From Bradyrhizobium sp. 200 (GTDB taxonomy: Bacteria; Pseudomonadota; Alphaproteobacteria; Rhizobiales; Xanthobacteraceae), in contig NZ_CP064689.1 in assembly GCF_023100945.1 (NCBI RefSeq), positions 6,182,001-6,246,000 on the forward strand: 64,000 nucleotides of DNA, written 5' to 3'. Shown piece by piece: positions 43,363-52,643 of the stretch. Both the position numbers and the translations under genes were made by a program. A model generated the notes under the pieces. That model searched no databases. It was not told the origin of the DNA and worked only from the letters and a program-made list of their open reading frames with translations. Position 1 is the stretch's first letter; each line of letters starts with the position of its first letter.

Positions 43363-43437
43363 TGGCTGGGGCGGGAGGGATCGAACCTCCGAATGGCGGA
43401 ATCAAAATCCGCTGCCTTACCGCTTGGCTACGCCCCA
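43363..43437 (-). tRNA. tRNA-Gln (anticodon TTG)
   Basis: 75 nt with encoded CCA. Acceptor arms TGGGGCG and CGCCCCA pair; the D-arm region is AGCCAAGCGGTAAGGC; the anticodon stem-loop GCGGATTTTGATTCCGC has the TTG anticodon; the T-arm is GGAGGTTCGAATCCTCC. All four arms fold. The 3' end faces the accessory region to the left. Confidence 0.96.
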
Positions 43438-43571
43438 ACAGGCCGGAACAGGAAAGGTCGCGCCCGGGGCGCGATCGTCTCCGGCAACGCCGGTCTATAG
43501 AGGGAGCCCCGCCATTTCAACAGGCTGGAAGCTCGAATTTGCCCCAAATCGGGCCCCGGCAACGCGACACT

Positions 43572-43589
43572 CTTTATATTTATATAAAG
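43572..43589. other. AT-rich inverted repeat between tRNA and acyl-CoA dehydrogenase
   Basis: CTTTATA-TTTA-TATAAAG, 7-bp arms, in otherwise GC-rich DNA 140 bp upstream of the dehydrogenase gene. It could be a promoter-region operator or a short hairpin. No gene is seen in 43438-43731. Confidence 0.35.
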
Positions 43590-43731
43590 GGTCATCTCCC
43601 CGGATCCCCGCCGGATCCCCGGGGGGCCGGCCTTCCCGCCGGCGCGGCCCAATACCGCCCATCGGGGAGTTGAGACGACCCGGGTTTCGTGGGAAGACGG
43701 CGGTCCATTTCAGCCAAAGCGAGATTTCGTC

Positions 43732-45513
43732 ATGACCTACCGCGCGCCGATCTCGGACATTCTGCTCGCGCTCAACCACGGCGCGGGCCTGCAGGCGGCC
43801 GTGAAGGCCGGCCATTACGGCGATTTCGACGGCGACATCGCCGCTGCCGTGCTGGAGGAAGCCGGCAAATTCGCCGGCGACGTGCTGGCGCCGCTGAACA
43901 CCGTGGGCGACGAGCACGGCATCAAGCTTGCCGACAACAAGGTGACGACCGCGCCTGGCTGGCCCGACGCCTATCAGCGCTGGATCGCCGCCGGGTGGAA
44001 CGCAGTGTCGGGCCCGGAAGCTTTTGGCGGCCAGGGCCTGCCGATGGCGATCAACGCCGCCTGCACCGAAATCTGGAGCGCGTCGAATATCGCCTTCGGT
44101 CTCTGCCCCCTCCTCACCCTCTCGGCGATCGAGGCGCTCGACGCCCATGGCAGCGAGGAGCTGAAGAGGATCTATCTGGAAAAGCTCGTCTCCGGCGAAT
44201 GGACCGGCACGATGCAGCTCACCGAGTCGCAGGCGGGCTCCGACGTCGGCGCGCTGCGCACCCGCGCCGAGCGCGCCGATGACGGCACCTACCGCATCAA
44301 GGGCACCAAAATCTTCATCACCTATGGCGACCACGACATGACCGACAACATCGTGCATTTCGTGCTGGCGCGCCTGCCGGATGCGCCCGCGGGCACCAAG
44401 GGGATTTCGCTGTTCCTGATTCCGAAATTCATGGTCAACGCCGACGGCTCGCTGGGCGCGCGCAACGACATCTATCCGTCCGGCGTCGAGCACAAGCTCG
44501 GCATGCACGCCTCCCCCACCTGCACCATGACGATGGGCGATCACGGCGGCGCCATCGGTTACCTGATCGGCGAGGAAAACAAGGGCATGCTCTGCATGTT
44601 CACGATGATGAACCAGGCCCGCCTTGGCGTCGGCCTCGAAGGCGTCGGCATTGCCGACCGCGCCTATCAGCAGGCGCTGGCCTTTGCGCAGGAGCGCAAG
44701 CAGGGCCGCGCCGTCGGCAAGAAGGGCGACGGGCTCGATCCGATCATCGTGCATCCCGACGTCAAGCGCATGCTCCTGCAAATGCGCGCGATGACGGCCG
44801 CGGCGCGCTCGATCTGCTACGCCACCGCGGTGGCGCTCGACATTTCCACGCGCGCCAGGGACCCGAAGGTGCGCAGCGATGCTGCCGCGCGCGGCGCGCT
44901 GCTGACGCCGATCGCCAAGGCGTTCTCCACCGATATCGGCAACGAGGTGACGTATCTGGGCGTGCAGATCCACGGCGGCATGGGCTTCATCGAGGAGACC
45001 GGCGCCGCGCAGCACTACCGCGATGCGCGCATCACCTCGATCTATGAAGGCACCAACGGCATCCAGTCGATCGACCTTGTGACACGCAAGCTCGCCGCCA
45101 ACGGCGGAGCTTCGGTGTGGGCGCTGCTCGATGAGCTGGGCGGCATCGTCAAGCAGGTCGAGACCTCGAACGATCCCGCCTTCGGCACGACGGGCGCGAA
45201 GCTGCGCGACGCGCTCGGCTCGCTCGAACGCGCCAGCAAATGGCTGCTGGAGCGCGTGGCCTCCGCGCCGAACGACGCGCTGGCCGGCGCCACGCCCTAT
45301 CTGCGCCTGTTCGGCTCGACGCTCGGCGGCTGCATGCTGGCCGGCGAAGCTTTGGCCGCGAAGAGCAACGGCGACGCCGGTGATCCGCAGCGCTACGTGA
45401 CGGTCGCGCGGTTCTTTGCCGAGAACATCACCGTGCAGGCGCCATCGCTGGAGAAGACGGTCACCGACTCGGCCGATGCCGTGAACGGCGCGGACGCGGT
45501 GCTGCTGGGGTGA
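43732..45513 (+). CDS. Acyl-CoA dehydrogenase, DmdC-type long form
   Basis: 593 residues, the length of the 3-methylmercaptopropionyl-CoA dehydrogenase (DmdC)-like branch, which has a C-terminal extension. Seen are MQLTESQAGSDVGALRTRAE (flavin site), FITYGDHDMTDNIVHFVLAR, the HGGMGFIEETGAAQHYRDAR active-site region and IYEGTNGIQSIDLVTRK. FAD enzyme catalysing alpha,beta-dehydrogenation of an acyl-CoA. High GC with strongly biased codons, like core genes to the right. Confidence 0.93.
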   Translation: MTYRAPISDILLALNHGAGLQAAVKAGHYGDFDGDIAAAVLEEAGKFAGDVLAPLNTVGDEHGIKLADNKVTTAPGWPDAYQRWIAAGWNAVSGPEAFGGQGLPMAINAACTEIWSASNIAFGLCPLLTLSAIEALDAHGSEELKRIYLEKLVSGEWTGTMQLTESQAGSDVGALRTRAERADDGTYRIKGTKIFITYGDHDMTDNIVHFVLARLPDAPAGTKGISLFLIPKFMVNADGSLGARNDIYPSGVEHKLGMHASPTCTMTMGDHGGAIGYLIGEENKGMLCMFTMMNQARLGVGLEGVGIADRAYQQALAFAQERKQGRAVGKKGDGLDPIIVHPDVKRMLLQMRAMTAAARSICYATAVALDISTRARDPKVRSDAAARGALLTPIAKAFSTDIGNEVTYLGVQIHGGMGFIEETGAAQHYRDARITSIYEGTNGIQSIDLVTRKLAANGGASVWALLDELGGIVKQVETSNDPAFGTTGAKLRDALGSLERASKWLLERVASAPNDALAGATPYLRLFGSTLGGCMLAGEALAAKSNGDAGDPQRYVTVARFFAENITVQAPSLEKTVTDSADAVNGADAVLLG

Positions 45514-45731
45514 GCGCATTCGTGCGACTTGCTATGCACGCTCGCACGCATACGTCGCAGAATGGCACAGCAAGTTCCATGCTGCGCGCGTGGTATCGGG
45601 GCAACACCTCAAAAAAATGGACGCCCCCGTAGTCCTCGGCCGTTGCGCATTCATTTCGCAGTGCGAACAATGAGTGCCGTCGCGTGCTTGGCTATGCAAT
45701 TAGGCTCATACAGAGCCTTGGAGGCCGGATC

Positions 45732-47120
45732 ATGGACCCATGGCGATTGACGACGAGGGCGCAGCGCCGAATTAATTTTCTCGCGGGCTCGGCTCTCGCG
45801 AGTTGTGTTTTCGCCTGGCTCGCAGGCTTCGGTTCGGCTTCCGTCGAACGCGTCAGCGCTTCCGTCGAAAACACCAGCGCGGTGTCCTTTGCGGAACGCA
45901 GCGAACCATCTCTCATCGCAAGCACAGGGCGGCCCACGAACACGCCGCAGGCGATCGTCGTGGCAAGCGCCGACACCAGCGACCTCACGGTGGCCACCGC
46001 CACCGAATCCACACCAGGGAAAGCCGACGACAAGGCGACAGCCCTGGATGAGCCGAAACCTTTGGTCGTGGCCTCGCTGCCCGATCCGTCGCAGGTCCTT
46101 CCGCCCGAAGCACCGTCCGCCGTGGGCGCGCAGGCGAGCACGCCCGATCCCGCGCCAGAGAAAGCCGCCGACACGGCGGCAAGCTCGGATGAACCGAAAC
46201 CTTTTGTCGTGGCCTCGCTAACCGATTCGTCGCAGGTGTTTTCTCCTGAAGAGGTCACAGCGGCGCCCGACACTGTCCTGCCGGCCGTGAGCACCCTCGA
46301 AATCAACGAGGAATGTCTGGTCGCGGAGATCTGCATCGACCGGTACCTGTGGGCGCTCTACGAACGGGCGCCCAAGATCGACGCCATCAAGGTGAGTGAG
46401 CGAAGGAAAGTGACAATCAAGCGGAGAGGCAAGACGGTGACGGTCACCAGGACCTTTACCAGGCGTGTCGATGAGGAGTTTGGGTGGAAGGACCCGAAGG
46501 CGGCTGAAAAAGCCGGCATGACGATGATGGACTACGTGATCGGCGGCATGGACCGCAGCTTCAAGCTAAAGCTCTTTCATACCCTCCACGCGGCGGAGCA
46601 GGCCGGGCTGCAACCCGGCATCACCAGCGCGTTCCGCGATGATTACCGTCAGTCGATCGCAAGCGGCCTGAAGGCTGCGACCGATCGATCCTACCATGGC
46701 GGGAGTTTGCGTGGCGGCTATGGCCGCGGGCTGGCGGCCGATATCGTGAGCGTCAATGGCAGGACCCGGGCGCAGCGATGGGTCTCCACTGAAAAGCTCT
46801 GGAAATGGATCGACGAGCGCGGCAAGGAGTTTGGAATCGGGCGGCCCTATCTCGATCGGGATCCGCCGCATGTGGCGCCGATCGACGGCAGGGAATATAC
46901 CTCTCGCCGCGGCGGAGCGAAAACGCAAGAGGCGGAAGCGAAGACCAGCAAGGGCGATCGGCAAGCCGTTCGCAGCGACAAGGGTAAGCGGTTGGCTGCC
47001 CGAGGCGACAAGGGCAAACGCCTGGCTGCTCGAGGCCACAGCGTGACCAAACAAGCGAAAACCGTAAAATTGTCCAAGGGCGCGAAAACCGCAAAACTGT
47101 CCAAGGGCAGGACCATGTAA
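45732..47120 (+). CDS. Membrane-anchored M15-like peptidase with basic repeat tail
   Basis: 462 residues from the ATG at 45732 (TTGGAGG upstream). N-terminal membrane segment (about 14-34), a long Ala/Pro/Ser-rich region with a duplicated unit (DEPKPLVVASLPDPSQV and DEPKPFVVASLTDSSQV), then a C-terminal domain with QPGITSAFRDDYRQSIASG, SYHGGSLRGGYGRGLAADIV and DRDPPHVAP, the His/Asp/His zinc pattern of D,D-carboxypeptidase-like M15 peptidases. A Lys-rich tail repeats KGKRLAARG and KTVKLSKGAKTAKLSKG. Probably acts on or near peptidoglycan. Confidence 0.8.
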   Translation: MDPWRLTTRAQRRINFLAGSALASCVFAWLAGFGSASVERVSASVENTSAVSFAERSEPSLIASTGRPTNTPQAIVVASADTSDLTVATATESTPGKADDKATALDEPKPLVVASLPDPSQVLPPEAPSAVGAQASTPDPAPEKAADTAASSDEPKPFVVASLTDSSQVFSPEEVTAAPDTVLPAVSTLEINEECLVAEICIDRYLWALYERAPKIDAIKVSERRKVTIKRRGKTVTVTRTFTRRVDEEFGWKDPKAAEKAGMTMMDYVIGGMDRSFKLKLFHTLHAAEQAGLQPGITSAFRDDYRQSIASGLKAATDRSYHGGSLRGGYGRGLAADIVSVNGRTRAQRWVSTEKLWKWIDERGKEFGIGRPYLDRDPPHVAPIDGREYTSRRGGAKTQEAEAKTSKGDRQAVRSDKGKRLAARGDKGKRLAARGHSVTKQAKTVKLSKGAKTAKLSKGRTM

Positions 47121-47278
47121 CCGGTTCAAGCACGCCCTTCCCGCCCATGGCGGGAGGGCTGCAAGCCTGCCCCGGCTGCGCTCCCGTCAGGAGCGGATCA
47201 ATCATACCCATCCGCTCGCATAGCAATCTTCTCGGCAACCCTCTCGCATACCAATCCCTTGGTTGGCGGCAGCAAGAG

Positions 47279-47641
47279 TCAGCCCGTATTCCTGACCGCA
47301 TTGGCCAGCATGGCGTAGAGCTCACGCTTGGTGAATTCCCTGGTCTGCTGCTTCGCGACAGACTTCGGCGTAGATACCTTCGGCGCAGATACCCTCGGCT
47401 TCGACACCACCCTGTCCACCGGCTGGGCGCAGGCTGCGGCCAGCGCCGGCCTTCGCGTCGGCACGGCCACGATCCTGGGGTTGGCCGTTGGTGGCTTGTG
47501 ACCCCGCTTGTGGCCCAAGCGCTTCAGCTTGGCGCTCACTGCGTTGCGGCTATGGCCCAATCGACTTGCGATCTGACCGGCACTGTAGCCAGCGGCCCAG
47601 AGTTCTTTGAGCAGTGCTACGTCTTTCGCATCCCAACTCAT
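47279..47641 (-). CDS. GcrA-like DNA-binding protein
   Basis: 120 residues. The N-terminal MSWDAKDVALLKELWAAGYS then AGQIASRLGHSRNAVSAKLK RLGHK is the GcrA helix-turn-helix (alphaproteobacterial cell-cycle transcription factor that works with sigma-70 at methylated GANTC sites). The C-terminal half is a Pro/Lys-rich linker with no recognisable sigma-interacting domain, so it is probably a paralogue rather than the main GcrA. Convergent with the M15-like gene. Confidence 0.82.
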   Translation of the reverse strand: MSWDAKDVALLKELWAAGYSAGQIASRLGHSRNAVSAKLKRLGHKRGHKPPTANPRIVAVPTRRPALAAACAQPVDRVVSKPRVSAPKVSTPKSVAKQQTREFTKRELYAMLANAVRNTG

Positions 47642-47742
47642 GGGAGATACTTATACACCGAATGTGAGCGACAGGCGAGTCGTTGCTGAACAGATCAGCT
47701 CACTTGCGAATTGGCCAGTGCCTTCGCCCCTGCTCGCATTCG

Positions 47743-48888
47743 TTAACGTCGCGAAGCCGCCGCGACCGTCAAGGCGATCGCTGCAGGATCGCAGCAGAGC
47801 ACCATCAACAATATCAGCCATCGAACGGCGACTTCGGGCGCAGCGCCCACCATCATCGCAAGATACTGGATCGGGCCTGCGGATGCCTCGATGCGAGAAC
47901 GTTCGCCGGCCAGCGCGGCGCGTTGCGCCTGCAGGCCGACCAGCGTTGCGGTTGCCGCCTGCCGCTGCGTATCCAACCCGTCCCGCATCACACGCTGTTG
48001 CGTCGCGATGTTGATGGCCCGCGTCACTCGGCCGCGGCGTGTCGATTCATCCACGGCCCGGTCGATTTGCGCAATGCGGCTGTCGAGGTCGGCAACGGCG
48101 GCCGTTTGCGCCGTGACGCGGGCCTCGAGCGCCTCGATGCGCTCGGTGACGCCGGAACGCGACGAGGCCGCGACGCTGACATGCGCCTCGACCAGCTTGC
48201 CGAACACCCCTGCGGCGTTGATGAGCGCAAGTCCGGCAACGAGGCAGACCATGACGAAACGCATTTTCCAGTTGGTCTGGCGCCAATGCGCCGCCAGCCA
48301 TCCGGCGATGACGAGCTTGCCGACTTCCATCGTGGCGGCGAGCACCATGACCGCCACCGGCGCGCCGGGAAAGATCTCGGCCATGCCCGCGACCGAAAAA
48401 TAGGCAGCCACCGTCGCCAGTGCGAGCGCCGCAGCAAGCGCAAAGGCGCGGCTGGTGCGTGCGCGTTCCGGCGTGACGGGCGCGGCCTCCGGCGTGGCGG
48501 GCGCCGCCTCCGGCACGGCGGGTGCGACCTCCGGCACGATGGGCGCTGAGAAATCCGGCGGCGGCTCCAGCGGCGCGTTGAGCGCCTCCGGCTCGCCATC
48601 GGGCTCGGCTTCGGCCGTCTTGGCCCTGCTTGTCCTGGTTGCCTTCTTGCTCTTGGCGGCCTTGGTGCGACCGGACGCCGGAGCGGACCGGCTGCGTTTC
48701 GTTGCCGGCAAGGGCGGCTCGCCAGAGGATTCAGCGCCGGTGTCTTCCGCAGGCGCTGCCACCAATCGAGGCGTGCGATTTGAGGCATTGGCCCAGGCGT
48801 CAAGCTGATGCCTGATACGCACAGCATCGCTGTCGCTCTCCGTCGGTTCGGGCGCGGAGATCGCTTGCGTGGTTGCTCGGCCTGTCAT
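47743..48888 (-). CDS. Membrane protein with coiled coil, unknown function
   Basis: 381 residues. A Pro/Ala/Lys-rich N-terminal third (about 40-140) is followed by two or three membrane helices (AFALAAALALATVAAYFSVAGM, FPGAPVAVMVLAATMEVGKLV, MRFVMVCLVAGLALINAAGV), a coiled coil (about 235-330) and a final helix (WLILLMVLCCDPAAIALTVA). The arrangement resembles phage- or plasmid-type DUF membrane proteins, but no family is certain. It overlaps the 63-residue gene upstream by 4 bp, so the two are coupled. Confidence 0.75.
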   Translation of the reverse strand: MTGRATTQAISAPEPTESDSDAVRIRHQLDAWANASNRTPRLVAAPAEDTGAESSGEPPLPATKRSRSAPASGRTKAAKSKKATRTSRAKTAEAEPDGEPEALNAPLEPPPDFSAPIVPEVAPAVPEAAPATPEAAPVTPERARTSRAFALAAALALATVAAYFSVAGMAEIFPGAPVAVMVLAATMEVGKLVIAGWLAAHWRQTNWKMRFVMVCLVAGLALINAAGVFGKLVEAHVSVAASSRSGVTERIEALEARVTAQTAAVADLDSRIAQIDRAVDESTRRGRVTRAINIATQQRVMRDGLDTQRQAATATLVGLQAQRAALAGERSRIEASAGPIQYLAMMVGAAPEVAVRWLILLMVLCCDPAAIALTVAAASRR

Positions 48889-49076
48889 GTCGCACCTCGC
48901 CTCGGAACGGTGAACGCCAGCTTCTCCTCGGCGAAGAACTGGAGCGTCCCGTAACCTTCTGTGTCGACAGCATATCGAAAGCTTCCGTCAACGGTCGGAA
49001 ACACGGCAACAACCGTGCCCGTTTCGTGATCGTTAGCGACGTTCTCGACTTGCTCGCCAACCGTAAACTTCGACAT
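48885..49076 (-). CDS. Small beta-rich protein, unknown function
   Basis: 63 residues. ATG at 49076 with ribosome site AAGGGA. Sequence FTVGEQVENVANDHETGTVV looks like a small SH3-like barrel. Its TGA overlaps the ATG of the next membrane-protein gene (ATGA), which suggests joint function. Confidence 0.65.
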   Translation of the reverse strand: MSKFTVGEQVENVANDHETGTVVAVFPTVDGSFRYAVDTEGYGTLQFFAEEKLAFTVPRRGAT

Positions 49077-49349
49077 CGAAAATCCCTTTCCGGATTCGCC
49101 GATGCAATTATATCTCCACGAGCAGGCCCTAGCCTTCTCAACGATGCGCCTTCCGCAATTTAGGACGATGATTGTTGCACTAATGTCTCATCGTGCGCGC
49201 CGAAGGGAACCGCTCTGCATGTGGAACGCGAAACGACCATGGCGCAATGTCCGGATTGAGTCTGGAATGCGCGTCGAAGTGGAAATCGGCCGGCCCATCT
49301 GAATTTGCGGCTGACGCATCGGCGGCAAGTCTTCGAGTGCAGCCGATTT

Positions 49350-49468
49350 GTAGAATGGGTGGAGCGCAGCGATGCCCATCAATTGCTGCCCGGGACAGTG
49401 ATGGGTTTCGCGGAGCCTGTCATCGGGCGCGCATTCGCGCGACCCGTTGGCTCTGCCCATCCTACGAA
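49350..49468. repeat. Intergenic repeat, GTAGAATGGGTGGAGCGCAG family
   Basis: It starts GTAGAATGGGTGGAGCGCAG and ends CCCATCCTACG, with inner inverted segments (TGATGGGTTTCGC). A shorter relative is at 54685-54720. The surrounding gap 49077-49800 has no other recognisable element apart from a weak GCATAG site (49752-49766). Confidence 0.6.
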
Positions 49469-49800
49469 ATGTGCGACTTCCGCCGCCGCCAGCGCCATCG
49501 CGAGCCCGCGCGATGCAATCCAGAACTGTTGCCGCATAACGACAGTCACAGCCATTCCGGCATCGCGACCGTAGTTCTACGCTTTGCGAATCGTCCGCGT
49601 CGCGACGAGACTGTCAACGCAATCTGTATCCCCTTAAGCGTTCTATTTTCCGTGCCGCGCCAGGAAAAGGCGCGGGTACAGAAGTGCGTATTTTTACGGG
49701 CGATTTCCTTTAGGGGACGCCCCGAAGACCACGGCGTGAACCGTGCTGGCATGAACTCTGCATAGGCTAAACGAACCGATATCCACCGACGAAGGTCACC

Positions 49801-50016
49801 ATGCTCGTTACTCTTGTCGCCATTCTCTGCAACAGCCAGCTTTGCCTCGAAAAGGTCGTTACCACCAGTGAGCAGTCCGGCATCACCATGTCCGCCTGTG
49901 CGGTAAACGCGCAGATCGGAATTGCCGACTGGCTTGCCAAGGGCCCGTACCGCGAATGGCGCTTGCAGCGCTACAAATGCGTACTCGGGAAGTACGTTCC
50001 GAAGAACGAAGCCTGA
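49801..50016 (+). CDS. Small protein, unknown function
   Basis: 71 residues. ATG at 49801. A short hydrophobic N-terminus (MLVTLVAILCNSQLCLEKVV) followed by GITMSACAVNAQIGIADWLA and RLQRYKCVLGKYVPKNEA. Cys pattern CxxxxC...C...C. Compact proteins of this type are common in Bradyrhizobium; function unknown. Confidence 0.65.
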   Translation: MLVTLVAILCNSQLCLEKVVTTSEQSGITMSACAVNAQIGIADWLAKGPYREWRLQRYKCVLGKYVPKNEA

Positions 50017-50082
50017 GCGGCTCGCGGCGAAGCTGCTGCTGATCCGCAGCGCTGCGTCACGCCGTGGCGCCACACACAACGC

Positions 50083-50185
50083 TGTCATACCCCGCGCATG
50101 CGGGGTATCCAGTACGCTGCGGCCTATCGTTTCAATCACTGACATCTCTGGAATACTGGATCACCCGCATGCGCGGGTGATGACG
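50083..50185. repeat. Bradyrhizobium-type palindromic repeat
   Basis: Two GC-rich palindromes (CCCCGCGCATGCGGGG and CACCCGCATGCGCGGGTG) bracket GTATCCAGTACGC...GGAATACTGGATC in inverted orientation. I recall this kind of unit from many intergenic sites in related genomes. Confidence 0.65.
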
Positions 50186-50235
50186 ACTGAATGTGACTTC
50201 ACCTTCTCGCGGCGCGACTAGCGCCCGAGGCTTGC

Positions 50236-50780
50236 ATGAACCTTTCCCTCAAAACAGAGGGAGCAGGGAATGCCGGGTGCTTGCTGCACCCGCGGTCTCG
50301 TGTGCAAGATGGAGATAGAGGCGCACACGAGCATACAGGTACAGCCGGAGCACTCCGGCATTCCCTGCGCAATGGCTTTACGGCTTATGCCGTGCTCTCC
50401 CCGGAGACGAATTCGTCTTGCCTCCGTCGCTGCCGGCTTGATGGCTCAATCGATCCGGTTGGATCAAATTCGCCACCGGCAGCTTGGCACCAGCCACGGG
50501 TGTCGGGACCACACGGTTTTGCCGTACGCTTCAGCGTCGTACGTCCTACGCGACGTGAACACTCACGAGCTTACCTCGCCCTGCGGCCACTCTTCGCGCC
50601 GACGCTGCCGCGTCCACCGCATCCCACCCCGCGTCCGTGACGACTCGCGATCCGCCCCTCATGAGGGATGAGACGGCGGAATTGATAGTGCTGATTTGGG
50701 GTGATCGCGAAGGAAATTGTTTTTGCGCGACGGGCTGGACGGGGCAAATCGCATTGATTTGGCTCGGGAAATTAGTGTTT
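50236..50780. repeat. Long non-coding repeat element next to the ABC-3C cassette
   Basis: The sequence from about GAATGCCGGGTGCTTGCTGC through CACACGGTTTTGCCGTACGC to GCGAAGGAAATTGTTTTTGC is of a kind I recognise, from memory, as repeated in Bradyrhizobium-group genomes, often near mobile loci. Open frames across it are not conserved genes. 50781-50951 shows nothing further. Confidence 0.5.
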
Positions 50781-50951
50781 GCGCGCGAGGCTCTGGGCTC
50801 GGTCAAAGCTGATTCGCCCAAAAGACGAATGATGATTTTGGGGCACTGGCCCTGGCAGCTAAGAGCTTTCCACGCGTCTTGGGTGGGAGTGCCAGGCTAT
50901 GGCCTGGGGGCACGCTTACTTTGGCGATAGCCAAACCCATTCTGCAACTGT

Positions 50952-50973
50952 ATGATTTTAGCCTTTAAATCAT
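50952..50973. promoter_or_regulatory. AT-rich inverted repeat at the ABC-3C operon promoter
   Basis: ATGATTT-N8-AAATCAT, perfect 7-bp arms, ending 15 bp before the start of the first cassette gene. It lies in a locally AT-rich stretch and is well placed for an operator. Confidence 0.5.
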
Positions 50974-50988
50974 ACCGGCCGGAAGGTC

Positions 50989-52161
50989 TTGGATACGAGG
51001 CACGAAAGTACCGCGCCAGCACAAGCGGCAGGATACATCCTGCAGCTTGATCGTGCGTTACACCACCTCGCGCTTGCGGCGAGCCGCGAGATCGGCGTTG
51101 CGGTCGAGCACGTTGATGACATCGCCGCAATGCGAGACGGCAAGGTGATACTGGTTGAGCAGGATAAGAGTTCGTCTCGACCGGCAGTTCAATTGTTGGC
51201 TAATCGCAGTCGGGCTTTCTGGCGGACGCTCCAGATTTGGCTTGAGCACTGCGAAAGTCCAGATGGTCAGTATGTCGAGCGACGTCTGTTCTTCGTCAAT
51301 CAATGGGTATCTTCACCCATCGCGATGCTGCTCAAAGATCGAACCAAGAAAACAATCGAAGTCGCTGATGTCGTCAAAGCGATGCGGCAGATCGGAGCAA
51401 AGCGCAGTAGATCGAAGATTCAGGAAGTCATAGACGATGTGCTATCTAGGAGCGACGAGGATTTGGCCGCGCTGGTCAAAACGATCGAGATCGTTGAGGC
51501 TGACGATCCCGTTAGTGAGCGAGCGAAGTTGGCGAACGGGTTGGGCTTAGACCCGCGTGCCGATGCGGATGATATCCTGGACGGGTTGCTTGGTTGGTTG
51601 ACAACAAAGGTTCGGACCGAATGGTCCGAGGGCCGACCAGGCATGATCACGCGCAATCAAATCCTCATCCAAAGCCACGCATTACAGGATAAGCAAGCAA
51701 AAAGCCGATTTCTTCCGCGCCCCTCTGCCGACATCGTCGTCAGTGACGAGGCACGAAAGGGCGCGCTGGCACGAAATTTCGTCGAGCATCTCGGACGGAT
51801 CAGCGCCGAACGTGAGGATGTGGTTCAAGCCGTCGATCATTTCCTCAAGTTCAGTATCGAAAAGCACCGTCTTGTCCGTACCGGAGATGTGCCCGATGCC
51901 GAATGGCGCAACCGCTCAAACCGCCTTCGCGAGCGTTGGGACAACCTTATGCGTCGGAAGAAACGTGAACTCGCTGGCTCGACAAGCGCCACCATAGGCC
52001 AGACAGTGCTCGCCGACACCACTTACGAGTACCGTGAAAGCCTAGATGGCCAGATGTGCGACGAACTTTATATGACGTCCGGGCACTATCATCGTCTCGC
52101 GGAGGAAGACGAGGTTTGGTGGGATCCAAACTTTTCGAAGGAGATGCGGCGTGAGGGATGA
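50989..52161 (+). CDS. ABC-3C system effector-like protein (nuclease-like N-terminus)
   Basis: 390 residues from a TTG at 50989 (GGAAGG just upstream; the start is uncertain). The N-terminal region (AAGYILQLDRALHHLALAAS, VEHVDDIAAMRDGKVILVEQ then DKSS) has the spacing of Cap4/DUF4297-type restriction-endonuclease folds, the E...D...ExDK residues being the putative metal site. The C-terminal CDELYMTSGHYHRLAEEDEV then WWDPNF matches the CTD of ABC three-component systems. In those systems this protein is thought to be the effector released or activated by the ATPase. It overlaps the next gene by 11 bp. Confidence 0.7.
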   Translation: MDTRHESTAPAQAAGYILQLDRALHHLALAASREIGVAVEHVDDIAAMRDGKVILVEQDKSSSRPAVQLLANRSRAFWRTLQIWLEHCESPDGQYVERRLFFVNQWVSSPIAMLLKDRTKKTIEVADVVKAMRQIGAKRSRSKIQEVIDDVLSRSDEDLAALVKTIEIVEADDPVSERAKLANGLGLDPRADADDILDGLLGWLTTKVRTEWSEGRPGMITRNQILIQSHALQDKQAKSRFLPRPSADIVVSDEARKGALARNFVEHLGRISAEREDVVQAVDHFLKFSIEKHRLVRTGDVPDAEWRNRSNRLRERWDNLMRRKKRELAGSTSATIGQTVLADTTYEYRESLDGQMCDELYMTSGHYHRLAEEDEVWWDPNFSKEMRREG

Positions 52162-52639
52162 CCATGAAGAACTTCTGGCCCGCAATCCAGCTCTCCTTAG
52201 CCGATGCTTTTGGCACCTGGCGCGGAAGTATGGTGAGACCGCTGAGGGACGGGCCCCGGGCTTACCTATATTTCTGGTAAGCGCAGGATTACTTTTTCAT
52301 CGGGATACCGTCGATAAAATTCATCGCATGAATTTTGACAGTCGGTTTCTCAAGGTGGTCGCAGAAAGACCGGATTTGATTGGCGGCCTCCAGTCACGCG
52401 TCGAGGGCGCGTTTAGCGCGTCGCTTAGCGCACTGCAGGTAGGCGTCACGGCGGGCCTCTTCCAGCGCGATGGCGGGAAAGGATTTCCCGCGTTTCGAGC
52501 ATTGGGCGGGGTGGATTTGCCGGTCGCGCTGCGAGATGCCTCCTTGGCAGAAATGATCGCCGCGGCCAGGAGGCTTGGTGCTTGGTTTGCGCTTGAACCG
52601 TTCGAGGTTATCCAACGCCAACTCGTCATAGAGTTTTAG
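52151..52639 (+). CDS. ABC-3C system middle component
   Basis: 162 residues from a GTG at 52151 preceded by AAGGAG. The start [20 protein letters not shown] and the segment [20 protein letters not shown] fit the small all-helical middle component of ABC-3C systems (about 150 residues, an NPA motif near the N-terminus, then a hydrophobic L-F-L-V helix). It overlaps the upstream gene by 11 bp and lies 4 bp before the ATPase gene, which is the usual three-gene order. Confidence 0.75.
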   Translation: MRDDHEELLARNPALLSRCFWHLARKYGETAEGRAPGLPIFLVSAGLLFHRDTVDKIHRMNFDSRFLKVVAERPDLIGGLQSRVEGAFSASLSALQVGVTAGLFQRDGGKGFPAFRALGGVDLPVALRDASLAEMIAAARRLGAWFALEPFEVIQRQLVIEF

Positions 52640-52643
52640 CTCG

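Noticed and set aside
43439..45519. 674-codon minus frame over the acyl-CoA dehydrogenase
   Set aside because: A GC-rich antisense shadow of a well-supported enzyme gene.
49546..50145. 199-codon minus frame
   Set aside because: Lies antisense to the better supported small gene at 49801-50016 and crosses a repeat.
50236..50671. Overlapping plus-strand frames of 130 codons
   Set aside because: They fall in a repeat element I recognise as non-coding in related genomes.
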